A stretch of 64,000 bases of DNA from Lebetimonas sp. JH292 (GTDB taxonomy: Bacteria; Campylobacterota; Campylobacteria; Campylobacterales; Nautiliaceae), in assembly GCF_000523275.1 (NCBI RefSeq), contig NZ_ATHQ01000001.1, forward strand, positions 705,079-769,078, in the 5' to 3' direction. A program made the translations under genes and the position numbers. This document shows positions 8,005-16,144 of this stretch, piece after piece. Every line of letters begins with the position of its first letter. The stretch's first letter is position 1. A model generated the notes under the pieces. It was not told the origin of the DNA. It ran no database searches and saw only the letters and a program-made list of their open reading frames with translations.

Positions 8005-10668
8005 ATGAAAATTAGAAAATACGGTTTGATGTTATCAATTGGTTTGATAATGATGAGCGGATGTGCAAACAATATGAATTTGGACAGACAATCAAAAAAT
8101 GTTCAAAATGAATATTTTGCACCGACCGGAGATAGGTTAACACCCGCAGGCAAATTAATAAAATACGGAACTGCGGACATAGAGCAGCATGCAATGGACT
8201 GCAGGCTTTCGCCGGATGGGAAAATACTTGCGGTTGAGGGGAGGTTTTATTTAACATTGATTGATACAAAAACAGATAAAGTTATAAATGAAATTAATCT
8301 TAAAAAATCTTTTTTATCTAAAAAACATTCAGGTAATATGTATTCGGGAATTGCTTTTTCAAAAGACGGAAAACATATTTACTGGACAACAAGTTTGGGA
8401 GATATTCTGGAAGCCGCTTTAACAGGTACAAATGCGGCAATAAGTAAATTTTATCATTTTGATAAAGAAAACGGCAGACCCGCACTTCCTAACGATATAA
8501 AATTTTCAAAAGACGGGAAATATATGTACGTTACACTTAACGGTGCTGATAAAGTAGCAAAAATAGATGTGGCCACAAAAGAATTGGTTTGGGAAAAAGG
8601 GACAAAAGGAAATTTCCCATACGGCTTGGCAATTGCCAATAAGAAAATTTTTGTTACAAACTGGGGAGGGAAATTAGCCAATCCGTATAATGACATTGTT
8701 TCAAAAGGCGGATGGAATGATGAAAAAGCAGGATTTATAAAGGTTGATTCCATGAGTGAAAGTGCGGCAAGCGGCACTGTAAGCGTTATGGATGAAAACG
8801 GCAATGTAATAAAAACCTTAAACGTGGGGCTTCATCCGAATGACATTATTTCAAACGAAGAAGGAAGCAAAGTTTATGTGGCAAATGCAAACTCCGATAC
8901 TGTTTCGGTTATTGACACAAAAACTTATAAAATTGAAAATATAGGTGTTTCACCAAACAGGGTTCCTTACGGATTTTCTCCTGATGCCCTGGCGCTGTCC
9001 CCAGATGAAAAATTTCTTTTTGTGGCGGATGGAAACCTTAATTGTGTCAGTGTAATTGATTTAAGTAATAATCAAGTAATCGGACTTATCCCAACAGGTG
9101 CGTATCCTGGGGGGCTTGATGTTTCAAAAGACGGGGAAAAGTTATATGTAGCCGATACGGAAGGGCTTTATTCAAGAGCTACAACTCAAAATAAAAATGA
9201 CAAACACTTCAAATTGAATTATCCTCAAAAAGGAAGAAAAAACATTTCAACTGCTGGGTATTACAATACACACAGAGAATTTGCATATATTTCTGATATA
9301 AAATTGCCTGAGCTTGAAAAAGAGGATTTACAATACTGGACAAATCAGGTTAAGACCAATATGCAATATAGAAAACTTAAAAAAGCAATCGAAGAATCTA
9401 TGCTTCCTCCGAGAAAAAATGTTAAACCTGTTCCGGTTCCTGAAAGACTCGGGGAACCTTCTGTATTTAAGCATGTTATTTATATTATAAAAGAAAACAG
9501 AACGTATGACCAGGTTTTAGGTGATATGAAAGAAGGTAACGGGGAAGCTTATTTAACGGTATTCGGTAAAAAAGTTACTCCTAATATGCATAAATTAGCA
9601 CGTGAATTCGGACTTTTGGATAATTTTTATGATGTAGGCAAATGTTCGGCCGAAGGACATCCTTGGAGTGATAGTGCATTTGTGGATGATTATGTGGAAA
9701 AAAATGTAAGAGGCTGGTTCAGGGGATATCCTCATGTAATTTTGGATGCGATGGTTTCACCAAAAACAGGATATATCTGGGATGATGTTCTTTTCCACGG
9801 ACATACTTTTAAAAATTACGGTGAAAATGTTCAGGCTGATGTTCCAAAATATTCAACATGGAAACAGTTTTACACTGATTATAAGAATGGAATTTCAATA
9901 CCGTTTAAAAATTATGTATCTTTAAACAATATTGCAAAATATACTTCAAATACATATCCGGGATATGATCATCACAGAATACCTGACGAGATAAGGGCGG
10001 ACGCATTTATTAAAGATATTAAAAAAGCAACTGACAGTAATTTCCCTGATTTTACCATAATGGCTCTTCCGGCTGACCATACTTCTCATCTAAAACCTGG
10101 ATATCCGACACCTGCGTCAATGGTTGCGGATAATGATTTGGCTTTGGGGAGAATTGTAGAAGCCGTTTCGCACAGCCCTATATGGAAAGATACTGTAATT
10201 TTTGTATTGGAAGACGATACCCAGGACGGCTGGGACCATGTTTCTTCATACAGAGGTCCTGCATGGGTTATCAGCCCTTATTCAAAAAAACACCAGGTAA
10301 TTCATACTTTTTATACACAGTTATCGGTTTTGCATACTATAGAAAGAATTTTAGGAATTCCTCCTATGAATATTAATGACGCAACTGCCCCTGTTATGTA
10401 CAGCTGTTTTACAAATAAACCTGATTTCACCCCTTATACGCATGTTAAAAACCAGATACCTCTTGATAATATGAATCCAAAACCTGATGAGTTAAGTGGA
10501 TTGGCTCGTAAATGGTCTCAAATAGCATCAAAATTGGATACAAAAATGGATAATTCAGCAAATGATGATTTGCTCAATAAAATGATTTGGTATTCTGCAA
10601 AAGGCTATAATACGCCTTATCCTTCAAAATATGTTATAAAAAGCAGCCATATAGACGATGACGATTAA
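8005..10668 (+). CDS. Lipoprotein with YncE-type beta-propeller and phosphoesterase (PF04185-like) domain
   Basis: Protein of 887 residues. The signal peptide ends in a lipobox (MSGC, Cys20), so it is probably membrane-anchored outside the cytoplasm. Residues about 45-390 are a seven-bladed propeller with YVTN-type repeats (for example KVYVANANSDTVSVIDT). Residues about 478-800 are a phosphoesterase domain of the phospholipase C/acid phosphatase family: HVIYIIKENRTYDQVLGD, SAEGHPWSD, LPADHTSH, VLEDDTQDGWDHV. It probably frees phosphate from extracellular or membrane phosphoesters. An upstream PHO-box-like promoter supports this. The propeller's role is unknown. Confidence 0.85.
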   Translation: MKIRKYGLMLSIGLIMMSGCANNMNLDRQSKNVQNEYFAPTGDRLTPAGKLIKYGTADIEQHAMDCRLSPDGKILAVEGRFYLTLIDTKTDKVINEINLKKSFLSKKHSGNMYSGIAFSKDGKHIYWTTSLGDILEAALTGTNAAISKFYHFDKENGRPALPNDIKFSKDGKYMYVTLNGADKVAKIDVATKELVWEKGTKGNFPYGLAIANKKIFVTNWGGKLANPYNDIVSKGGWNDEKAGFIKVDSMSESAASGTVSVMDENGNVIKTLNVGLHPNDIISNEEGSKVYVANANSDTVSVIDTKTYKIENIGVSPNRVPYGFSPDALALSPDEKFLFVADGNLNCVSVIDLSNNQVIGLIPTGAYPGGLDVSKDGEKLYVADTEGLYSRATTQNKNDKHFKLNYPQKGRKNISTAGYYNTHREFAYISDIKLPELEKEDLQYWTNQVKTNMQYRKLKKAIEESMLPPRKNVKPVPVPERLGEPSVFKHVIYIIKENRTYDQVLGDMKEGNGEAYLTVFGKKVTPNMHKLAREFGLLDNFYDVGKCSAEGHPWSDSAFVDDYVEKNVRGWFRGYPHVILDAMVSPKTGYIWDDVLFHGHTFKNYGENVQADVPKYSTWKQFYTDYKNGISIPFKNYVSLNNIAKYTSNTYPGYDHHRIPDEIRADAFIKDIKKATDSNFPDFTIMALPADHTSHLKPGYPTPASMVADNDLALGRIVEAVSHSPIWKDTVIFVLEDDTQDGWDHVSSYRGPAWVISPYSKKHQVIHTFYTQLSVLHTIERILGIPPMNINDATAPVMYSCFTNKPDFTPYTHVKNQIPLDNMNPKPDELSGLARKWSQIASKLDTKMDNSANDDLLNKMIWYSAKGYNTPYPSKYVIKSSHIDDDD

Positions 10669-10671
10669 AAT

Positions 10672-10695
10672 CACGGAAAATTTTCCGTGTATTTT
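10672..10695 (+). terminator. Possible intrinsic terminator or operator palindrome
   Basis: CACGGAAAATTTTCCGTG is a perfect 18-bp palindrome just after the phosphoesterase stop, followed by TATTTT. It can form a short hairpin with a weak U-tract. The next gene starts only 20 bases downstream, so attenuation rather than full termination is likely. Confidence 0.4.
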
Positions 10696-10708
10696 CAGGG
10701 AATGAGCA

Positions 10709-11452
10709 ATGAAATATAAATCAATTTTTATATCCGATGTGCATTTAGGGACAAAATATTCAAAGACAGAAAAACTTCTTTCATTTATGAGGAAAAATGA
10801 ATCTGAAAATCTTTATCTTGTTGGTGATATAATTGATGGTTGGGCATTAAAAAGAAAAATAAAATGGGCTCAGTCCCACTCAGATGTTATTCAAAAACTT
10901 TTAAGAAAAGCAAGAAAAGGAACAGAAGTTTATTATATCACCGGAAACCATGATGATTTTTTAAGGCCTTTTTTGCCAGTGGTATTGGGGGAGAGAACCC
11001 ATATTTTAAATGAGGCTGAATATGATGCAATTAACGGTAAAAAATATTATATTACACACGGTGATTTTTTTGATTCTATAACTATGACAAAAAAATGGCT
11101 CTCAATCCTTGGAGATTACAGCTATGAAATTCTGCTTCATTTAAACGACCCGATTAACAGAATCAGAAAAATCTGTGGAATAAACAGATACTGGTCACTT
11201 TCAAAATATATGAAAGACAATGTCAAATCTTCTGTCAATTTTATAACCGATTTTGAAAATGTATTGGCGCAGTATGCAAAAACAAATAAATATAATGGTA
11301 TAATCTGCGGGCATATTCATAAAGCTGAAATAAGAAAAATAGGGGATATTGATTATATGAACTGCGGGGACTGGGTGGAATCCTGCACTGCTTTGGTTGA
11401 AACGTATGAGGGGGAATGGAAAATAATTGAATGGTTAAATTATGAAAATTAA
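10709..11452 (+). CDS. Calcineurin-like metallophosphoesterase (PlcP / LpxH-like)
   Basis: Protein of 247 residues with the dimetal signatures SDVHLG, GDIIDGW, GNHDD, HGDFFD and GHIHKA. The family (COG2908) contains LpxH-type UDP-diacylglucosamine diphosphatases and the PlcP phospholipases that strip phosphate head groups from phospholipids under phosphate starvation. Position next to an OlsF-like synthase and a large phosphoesterase favours the PlcP-like role, but sequence alone does not separate the two. Its 3' end overlaps the patatin gene by 11 bases. Confidence 0.75.
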   Translation: MKYKSIFISDVHLGTKYSKTEKLLSFMRKNESENLYLVGDIIDGWALKRKIKWAQSHSDVIQKLLRKARKGTEVYYITGNHDDFLRPFLPVVLGERTHILNEAEYDAINGKKYYITHGDFFDSITMTKKWLSILGDYSYEILLHLNDPINRIRKICGINRYWSLSKYMKDNVKSSVNFITDFENVLAQYAKTNKYNGIICGHIHKAEIRKIGDIDYMNCGDWVESCTALVETYEGEWKIIEWLNYEN

Positions 11453-12173
11453 TCTGGCACTTTCAGGCGGAGCCTTCAGAGGGGCTTTTCATTTAGGGTT
11501 TTTGGAAGCTATTGATTCAAAGATAGATATAAATGCAATTTCAGGCAGCAGTATAGGTGCATTAATCGGTGCAAGTTATGCATGCGGGGTAAAACCTCAA
11601 AAACAGCTTGAACTTTTAAAATCAAAAGCGTTTAAAAAAGTTTTTAAATTCAATTCTCTTACTAAAGGCTTTTTTAAAATAGATATAAATTCAGAGATTG
11701 CCAAAAAATTTATTCCACTTTCAACTTTTGAAGAACTTAACATTAAAACATATGTAAATGCACTCGATTTAAACAGCGGAAAAATTATCTACTTTGAAAA
11801 AGGTGATTTAAAAAAGGCTGTTTTGGCTTCAAGTGCCATAATGCCTTTTTTCCCTCCGGTTGAGCTGGATAATCTTTTTTTGGTTGACGGGGGGATTAAG
11901 GAAAACCTGCCTGTCGGTGTTTTTAAAGAGGGGATAATTGTCGGGGTTGATTTGTTTCCTTTAAAAAAAGAGTTTAAAAAAAGCTTTTTTGGAATTTTAA
12001 AAAGAATGTTTTATCTTTCATGGAGGGTTTCGTCAGAGGGCAGCATTAAAAAGTGTAATTTTTATATAACCGATGAAAGACTTTCAGATTATAAGCTCTG
12101 TTCATTTAAAAATTTTGACGATTTGTTTGAAATGGGGTATGAGAGGGGAGAGGAGTTTCTTAATTCTTTTTAA
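11442..12173 (+). CDS. Patatin-like phospholipase
   Basis: Protein of 243 residues. It has the glycine-rich oxyanion loop LSGGAFRGAFHLG (residues 8-20), the nucleophile elbow GSSIG (Ser37) and the catalytic aspartate in DGG (Asp149), the Ser-Asp dyad of bacterial patatins. It likely deacylates phospholipids or lysolipids. Overlap with the metallophosphoesterase gene suggests joint expression and a common role in lipid turnover. The 3' end overlaps the convergent permease gene by 14 bases. Confidence 0.85.
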   Translation: MKINLALSGGAFRGAFHLGFLEAIDSKIDINAISGSSIGALIGASYACGVKPQKQLELLKSKAFKKVFKFNSLTKGFFKIDINSEIAKKFIPLSTFEELNIKTYVNALDLNSGKIIYFEKGDLKKAVLASSAIMPFFPPVELDNLFLVDGGIKENLPVGVFKEGIIVGVDLFPLKKEFKKSFFGILKRMFYLSWRVSSEGSIKKCNFYITDERLSDYKLCSFKNFDDLFEMGYERGEEFLNSF

Positions 12174-12939
12174 AAAGGCTCAAAAAAAGTCCGATACTTG
12201 CAATAATTACAATAGCAGGGGTTGGGGCGATGTCGTATTTTGCACTTATAAAAATTCCGGCGGTTGTAAAAACTGCGGCTAAAACAGCACTTAAAATAAT
12301 CATTTTATAAAATTTATCTGTAAATCTTTCGGCTATAAGAGGCGGAATTGTAAAAAGAGCTAAAACCAATATAATTCCAATGGCTCTTACGCTCATTACA
12401 ATACTAAGAGTCGTAAGAATTAAAAACAGTGTATAAATAATATTTGCGTTTATCCCCCTTAAATATAAAAATTCCCTGTCATAACTCATTGCAAGAAAAT
12501 AGTTATATAAAAAAATTATAGAAATTAACAAAATAAAATCAACTCCTATCATATATTTTAAATCATTTGAATCAACAAGTAGAATATTTCCAAACAGATA
12601 ACTTAACACGTCTGAATGATACCCTGGAGCCAAGGATAAAAATAAAATTCCCAAACTCATTCCAAGCGCCCAGATAACACCTAAAAAACTGTCAAGCCTA
12701 TGGGGATATTTTATGGAAATAAATGCCAAAATCAGTGTTAAAAAAATGGCAAAAACAGTGGTTGTTAAAAGTACGGAACTCCCAAGAAAAATTGCAAGTC
12801 CTATTCCTCCAAAACTTCCATGGGCAATACTTCCGGTAATTGCTGAAGCTTTGTTTATAACTATCAGTGAGCCTATTATTCCAATTGCAATGCTAAGAAG
12901 AATTCCTGCATATACTGAATTACTTATTAAATCCCACAT
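12160..12939 (-). CDS. znuB: Metal ABC transporter permease (ZnuB/TroC type)
   Basis: Membrane protein of 259 residues with seven to eight hydrophobic segments. It shows the family features: GSIAHGSFGGIGLAIFLG near residues 37-54 and ALFTIPPLIAERFTD near 193-208. It is the last gene of the fur-like/znuA/znuC/znuB operon and overlaps znuC by 20 bases. Zinc or manganese is the expected cargo for this family; which of the two is not decided by sequence. Confidence 0.85.
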   Translation of the reverse strand: MWDLISNSVYAGILLSIAIGIIGSLIVINKASAITGSIAHGSFGGIGLAIFLGSSVLLTTTVFAIFLTLILAFISIKYPHRLDSFLGVIWALGMSLGILFLSLAPGYHSDVLSYLFGNILLVDSNDLKYMIGVDFILLISIIFLYNYFLAMSYDREFLYLRGINANIIYTLFLILTTLSIVMSVRAIGIILVLALFTIPPLIAERFTDKFYKMIILSAVLAAVFTTAGIFISAKYDIAPTPAIVIIASIGLFLSLFKKN

Positions 12940-13648
12940 TTTTTTCCTTTAAAAAATCCATAAGCTCAATTTCGCAAAAATGCTTGTCTGTTGGAATATT
13001 AAGTTTTGGACCTTCGTGAATTACGGCAGTTTTATTAATATAAGCTATTTTATCAACTTCTTTAAATAATATTTTAATATCGTGACTAACAACAATACGT
13101 GTTATTTTAATATTTTCTATTAAATCAAGAATTTCTTTTTGTCCGTTTATGTCTATTGCGCTTGTAGGCTCATCCATTATTAAAATTTTAGGCTCGGTGA
13201 CAAGTGCCCTTGCAATTAAGACTTTTTGCCTCTGGCCTCCTGAGAGATCGCTTATTTTTTTATTTTTAAGATTTTCTATTTTTAATTTTTTAAGGATATT
13301 TACTGCTTTTTCCTTGTCTTCTTTTGAATAAAAAAATTTACCTTTTTTAACTCTTCCCTGAAGCACTATATCAAAAACGGTTATTGGAATATCAAGGGAA
13401 AAGGTTGTATATTGGGGAACATAACCTATTAAATTTCTGGCTGAAAGCGGGGATTTATTATAAATTTTAATTTCCCCTTTATCTGGTTTTAAAAATCCTA
13501 AAATCAGTTTTAAAAGGGTGGTTTTTCCACCTCCGTTTGGCCCGATAATAGCTAAAAACTCTTTATCATCAAGAGTTAAATTAATATTTTTCAATATCCA
13601 TTCACTATTATATTTAAAGAAAAGCTCTTTTATTTCAACCGCTTTCAT
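12920..13648 (-). CDS. znuC: Metal ABC transporter ATP-binding protein (ZnuC type)
   Basis: ABC ATPase of 242 residues with Walker A GPNGGGKTT (about residues 36-44), signature LSGGQRQKV and Walker B KILIMDEPTSAID, followed by the switch histidine in IVVSHD. It powers the neighbouring permease. The start overlaps the end of the substrate-binding gene by 4 bases and its 3' end overlaps the permease start. Confidence 0.9.
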   Translation of the reverse strand: MKAVEIKELFFKYNSEWILKNINLTLDDKEFLAIIGPNGGGKTTLLKLILGFLKPDKGEIKIYNKSPLSARNLIGYVPQYTTFSLDIPITVFDIVLQGRVKKGKFFYSKEDKEKAVNILKKLKIENLKNKKISDLSGGQRQKVLIARALVTEPKILIMDEPTSAIDINGQKEILDLIENIKITRIVVSHDIKILFKEVDKIAYINKTAVIHEGPKLNIPTDKHFCEIELMDFLKEKNVGFNK

Positions 13649-14424
13649 TTAAGGGCTTTAATGAGTTCTTTAATGGTATATCTCGGATCTTCATTCAAAG
13701 GACTTATCACATAAGTTTTGGCATTTATTTTTTGAGCGATGATTTCGGCATATTTTTTAGGAAATTCCGGTGAAATTATTACTGTTTTTATATGATTTTC
13801 TTTTGCTGTTTTCAACACTTTATTAAGATATGAAAAGCTTGGTTCTTTACCTTCTTTTTCAAGAGCAACTTCTTTTATGTGAAAATCCTGGCTGAAATGA
13901 TAAAATGCCGGGTGGAATGTAATAAATGATTTTTGATTTATATTTAAAAATCCTTCTTTTTCCAAAGCAGCTAAGGAATTAATATATTTTATATAATTAT
14001 TTAAATAAAATTCTTTGTTTTTTGGATCTGCTTTAATTAATTCATCTAAAACAACTTTTGCTTCAAGCTGTAGTTTAGCAGGGCTTAGCCATATATGCGG
14101 GTTGGGTTCTTTATTTAAATATTTTCCAAAATATACCACTTTTATATTTGGATTTGTTTCTTTAATTTTGTTTATATATTTTTTATCAAAAGGCACTCCG
14201 ATTGTAAAATAAACATCTGAATTTTTAATGTTTTTAAGCTCTTTAAAACTTATTGAATAGGTTGCAGGGCTGCTTCCGGGAGGTACCATTACATAAACAT
14301 TGGCCTTTTCTTCGGCAATAGCTTTAACAACGCCTTTTTGGGGTAAAACCGTTACACTTATGTTTAAAGCAAAACTGAAAATAGGCAGTAATAAAATTAA
14401 AATTTTCCATTTTCCATTATCCAT
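13645..14424 (-). CDS. znuA: Metal ABC transporter substrate-binding protein (ZnuA type)
   Basis: Cluster A-1 binding protein. I choose the ATG at 14424 because it puts a hydrophobic signal peptide (KILILLLPIFSFA) directly after the start; an ATG at 14475 would add 17 polar residues. Metal ligands expected in the family are visible: NPHIWLSP, the TFHPAFYHF histidine, and the late Pro-Glu-Phe segment. It overlaps the fur-like gene end. The first codons are built from an ATGGAAAATGG-type dispersed repeat (14395-14440), so the translation start region has been reshaped by that repeat. Confidence 0.83.
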   Translation of the reverse strand: MDNGKWKILILLLPIFSFALNISVTVLPQKGVVKAIAEEKANVYVMVPPGSSPATYSISFKELKNIKNSDVYFTIGVPFDKKYINKIKETNPNIKVVYFGKYLNKEPNPHIWLSPAKLQLEAKVVLDELIKADPKNKEFYLNNYIKYINSLAALEKEGFLNINQKSFITFHPAFYHFSQDFHIKEVALEKEGKEPSFSYLNKVLKTAKENHIKTVIISPEFPKKYAEIIAQKINAKTYVISPLNEDPRYTIKELIKALK

Positions 14425-14809
14425 TTTCCATTGTTTTTTTGCATTCATTGCATATTCCTTTAAATTTAATTTCAACTGAATCTATTTCAAAATCCGTATA
14501 TTTGGTTAGACTTATTACATCTTCAGGCTTTAAAGCATTCAGGCAGTAAATTTTTTTACATATTTTGCATTCAAAATGTGGATGAATAGGATTGTGAATT
14601 TTACAGTTTATTTCATAAAAACTAATGCCCTCGCTGTTTTTTATTTCTCTTATTATCTTTTTTTTAAGTAAGGAATGTATGTTTCTGTAAACAGTTGCTT
14701 TATCTACATTTAAATTTTTTTGCAACTCTTTTGCAGAATAAATACCTTTTTGTAACAATTTAGCTATTTTTAACTCTGTTTTTTTAAGATTAACTAATTT
14801 TTCGCACAT
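14417..14809 (-). CDS. Fur-family metalloregulator, probably Zur-like
   Basis: Protein of 130 residues with the Fur N-terminal winged helix (YSAKELQKNLNVDKATVYRNIHSLLKKKIIREI), the metal-sensing HPHFECKICKKIYCL and a second CxxC (CNEC) for structural zinc. First place in an operon with a ZnuABC-type importer makes Zur-like zinc sensing most likely. There is no ribosome-binding site before the ATG. The -10 box lies only 6 bases upstream, so the message is predicted to be leaderless. Confidence 0.82.
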   Translation of the reverse strand: MCEKLVNLKKTELKIAKLLQKGIYSAKELQKNLNVDKATVYRNIHSLLKKKIIREIKNSEGISFYEINCKIHNPIHPHFECKICKKIYCLNALKPEDVISLTKYTDFEIDSVEIKFKGICNECKKTMENG

Positions 14810-14815
14810 GTTGAA

Positions 14816-14844
14816 ATTATATCAAAAATGCAACTTGGTTGCAA
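14816..14844 (-). promoter_or_regulatory. Promoter of the fur-like/znu operon with candidate metal-regulator operator
   Basis: Read on the minus strand, TTGCAA (14839-14844) and TATAAT (14816-14821) are separated by 17 bases. TGCAAC-TTG-GTTGCA (14829-14843) is a 6-bp inverted repeat with a 3-base centre covering the -35 box, a natural place for autoregulation by the Fur-family protein. The predicted transcription start coincides with the ATG at 14809. Confidence 0.6.
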
Positions 14845-14846
14845 AA

Positions 14847-15455
14847 CTATTTTATTATCCCTTTTTTCAAAGGAACAAATTCACAGGACTCAATTTCTTC
14901 TTTTTTTCCATTTTTATAAAATTTTGTAATTATTTGTTTATTACCTTTATTAATTGGGGCTAAAATAAAACCGTTATTATCAAGCTGGGCGAATAATTCT
15001 TCCGGTATCTCTTCTGTTGCGACAGAAAAAAGTATTCTCTCATAAGGGGCAAATTCTCTCCATCCGAATCTTCCGTCATCACATTTTATATTTATATTAA
15101 AGAGTCTCATTTCTTCAAACCGTTTTTTTGCTTCTTTAACAAGTCTGCAGATTCTTTCAACTGTAAAAACGCGTCTTACAATTTTGCTCAAAATTGCCGC
15201 CTGATATCCGCTTCCGCTGCCTATTTCCAAAATTTTGTCAGTTCTGTCCAATTCAAGCAGACAGGTCATTTTTGCAATGGTTAAAGGGGATGAAATTGTA
15301 GATTGGTTATCAAGAGGGAGGGGGGTAATTTCATAAGTATGTTTTTCCAAGCCGGCAGGCACAAAAAATTTTCTGTCAATTTCACAGAATGCTTTGTAAA
15401 TAGCGGGTGAAAAATTTACAAAATCGGCTAATTTATCTGCTAATATATGATTCAT
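14847..15455 (-). CDS. pcm: Protein-L-isoaspartate O-methyltransferase
   Basis: Protein of 202 residues that repairs isoaspartyl damage in proteins using SAM. Family features are DRKFFVPAG, LDNQSTISSPLTIAKMT and the SAM motif ILEIGSGSGYQAAILS, then VFTVER as the acidic post-motif. It overlaps the upstream nitrilase-family gene by 4 bases, so purB, the nitrilase and pcm form one minus-strand unit. Confidence 0.9.
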   Translation of the reverse strand: MNHILADKLADFVNFSPAIYKAFCEIDRKFFVPAGLEKHTYEITPLPLDNQSTISSPLTIAKMTCLLELDRTDKILEIGSGSGYQAAILSKIVRRVFTVERICRLVKEAKKRFEEMRLFNINIKCDDGRFGWREFAPYERILFSVATEEIPEELFAQLDNNGFILAPINKGNKQIITKFYKNGKKEEIESCEFVPLKKGIIK

Positions 15456-16144
15456 TTTATTCCTATGTCAAGTTTTTTTCTGATTTTTTTGTTTTTTTCC
15501 AAATCAATAAAAGTAGTAACTAATTCATTATTAAATTCAACACCTTCCCCCCACGCATCAAAACTGCATCCGTAAGCCTTTTCATTGGCGCTGTTTACCG
15601 CCAATACCTGAGACTGGGCGGAAAGAGCTAGGGCTTTATTAAGAGTTTTAAAGTGCTCCATTCTCTCTTTTCCCCATCTTGAAGGAGCTAAAATCAAATC
15701 AATGCCTTTAAATTTTTCCCAATACTGGGTAAATCTGAGTTCAAAACAGATTAAAGATGTTATTTTTAAATCTCTCCATTTAAAAATATCCGGTTTTCCG
15801 CCTACTTCAAAAAATTTTTTTTCATATCCGAAAAGATTATATTTGGCTCTTTTATAAATTAGTCCGTTGTCAAAAAAACAAAAATAGTTTTTGTTTTCTA
15901 AAATAATACTCAGGGCAAAAGCTTTTTTTATTTTTGAAAGTTCATCTATTGTAAATTCACCGAATTCATTAGCTTTTTTCCAGTTTTTATAATCAAATCC
16001 GGTTAAGCAGACTTCCGGAAAAAGAAGAAAATCGGAAGAGGAATTTTTTATTATATTAATAACTTTTTCTAAATTTTTTTTATAATCATCGGTTGTATAA
16101 AAATTAACTAATTCAACTTTTAACTTTTCACTTTTCACTTCCAT
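15452..16144 (-). CDS. Carbon-nitrogen hydrolase (nitrilase superfamily)
   Basis: Protein of 230 residues. The expected Glu-Lys-Cys triad can be placed: Glu in LLFPEVCLTG, Lys in YKRAKYNLFG, Cys in ITSLICFELRF. Members hydrolyse amides or nitriles; the substrate is unknown. The N-terminus MEVKSEKLKVELVNF is encoded by a dispersed AAGTGAAAAG-type repeat (16110-16144), so the ancestral start may have been further in. It overlaps purB by 17 bases. Confidence 0.8.
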   Translation of the reverse strand: MEVKSEKLKVELVNFYTTDDYKKNLEKVINIIKNSSSDFLLFPEVCLTGFDYKNWKKANEFGEFTIDELSKIKKAFALSIILENKNYFCFFDNGLIYKRAKYNLFGYEKKFFEVGGKPDIFKWRDLKITSLICFELRFTQYWEKFKGIDLILAPSRWGKERMEHFKTLNKALALSAQSQVLAVNSANEKAYGCSFDAWGEGVEFNNELVTTFIDLEKNKKIRKKLDIGIK

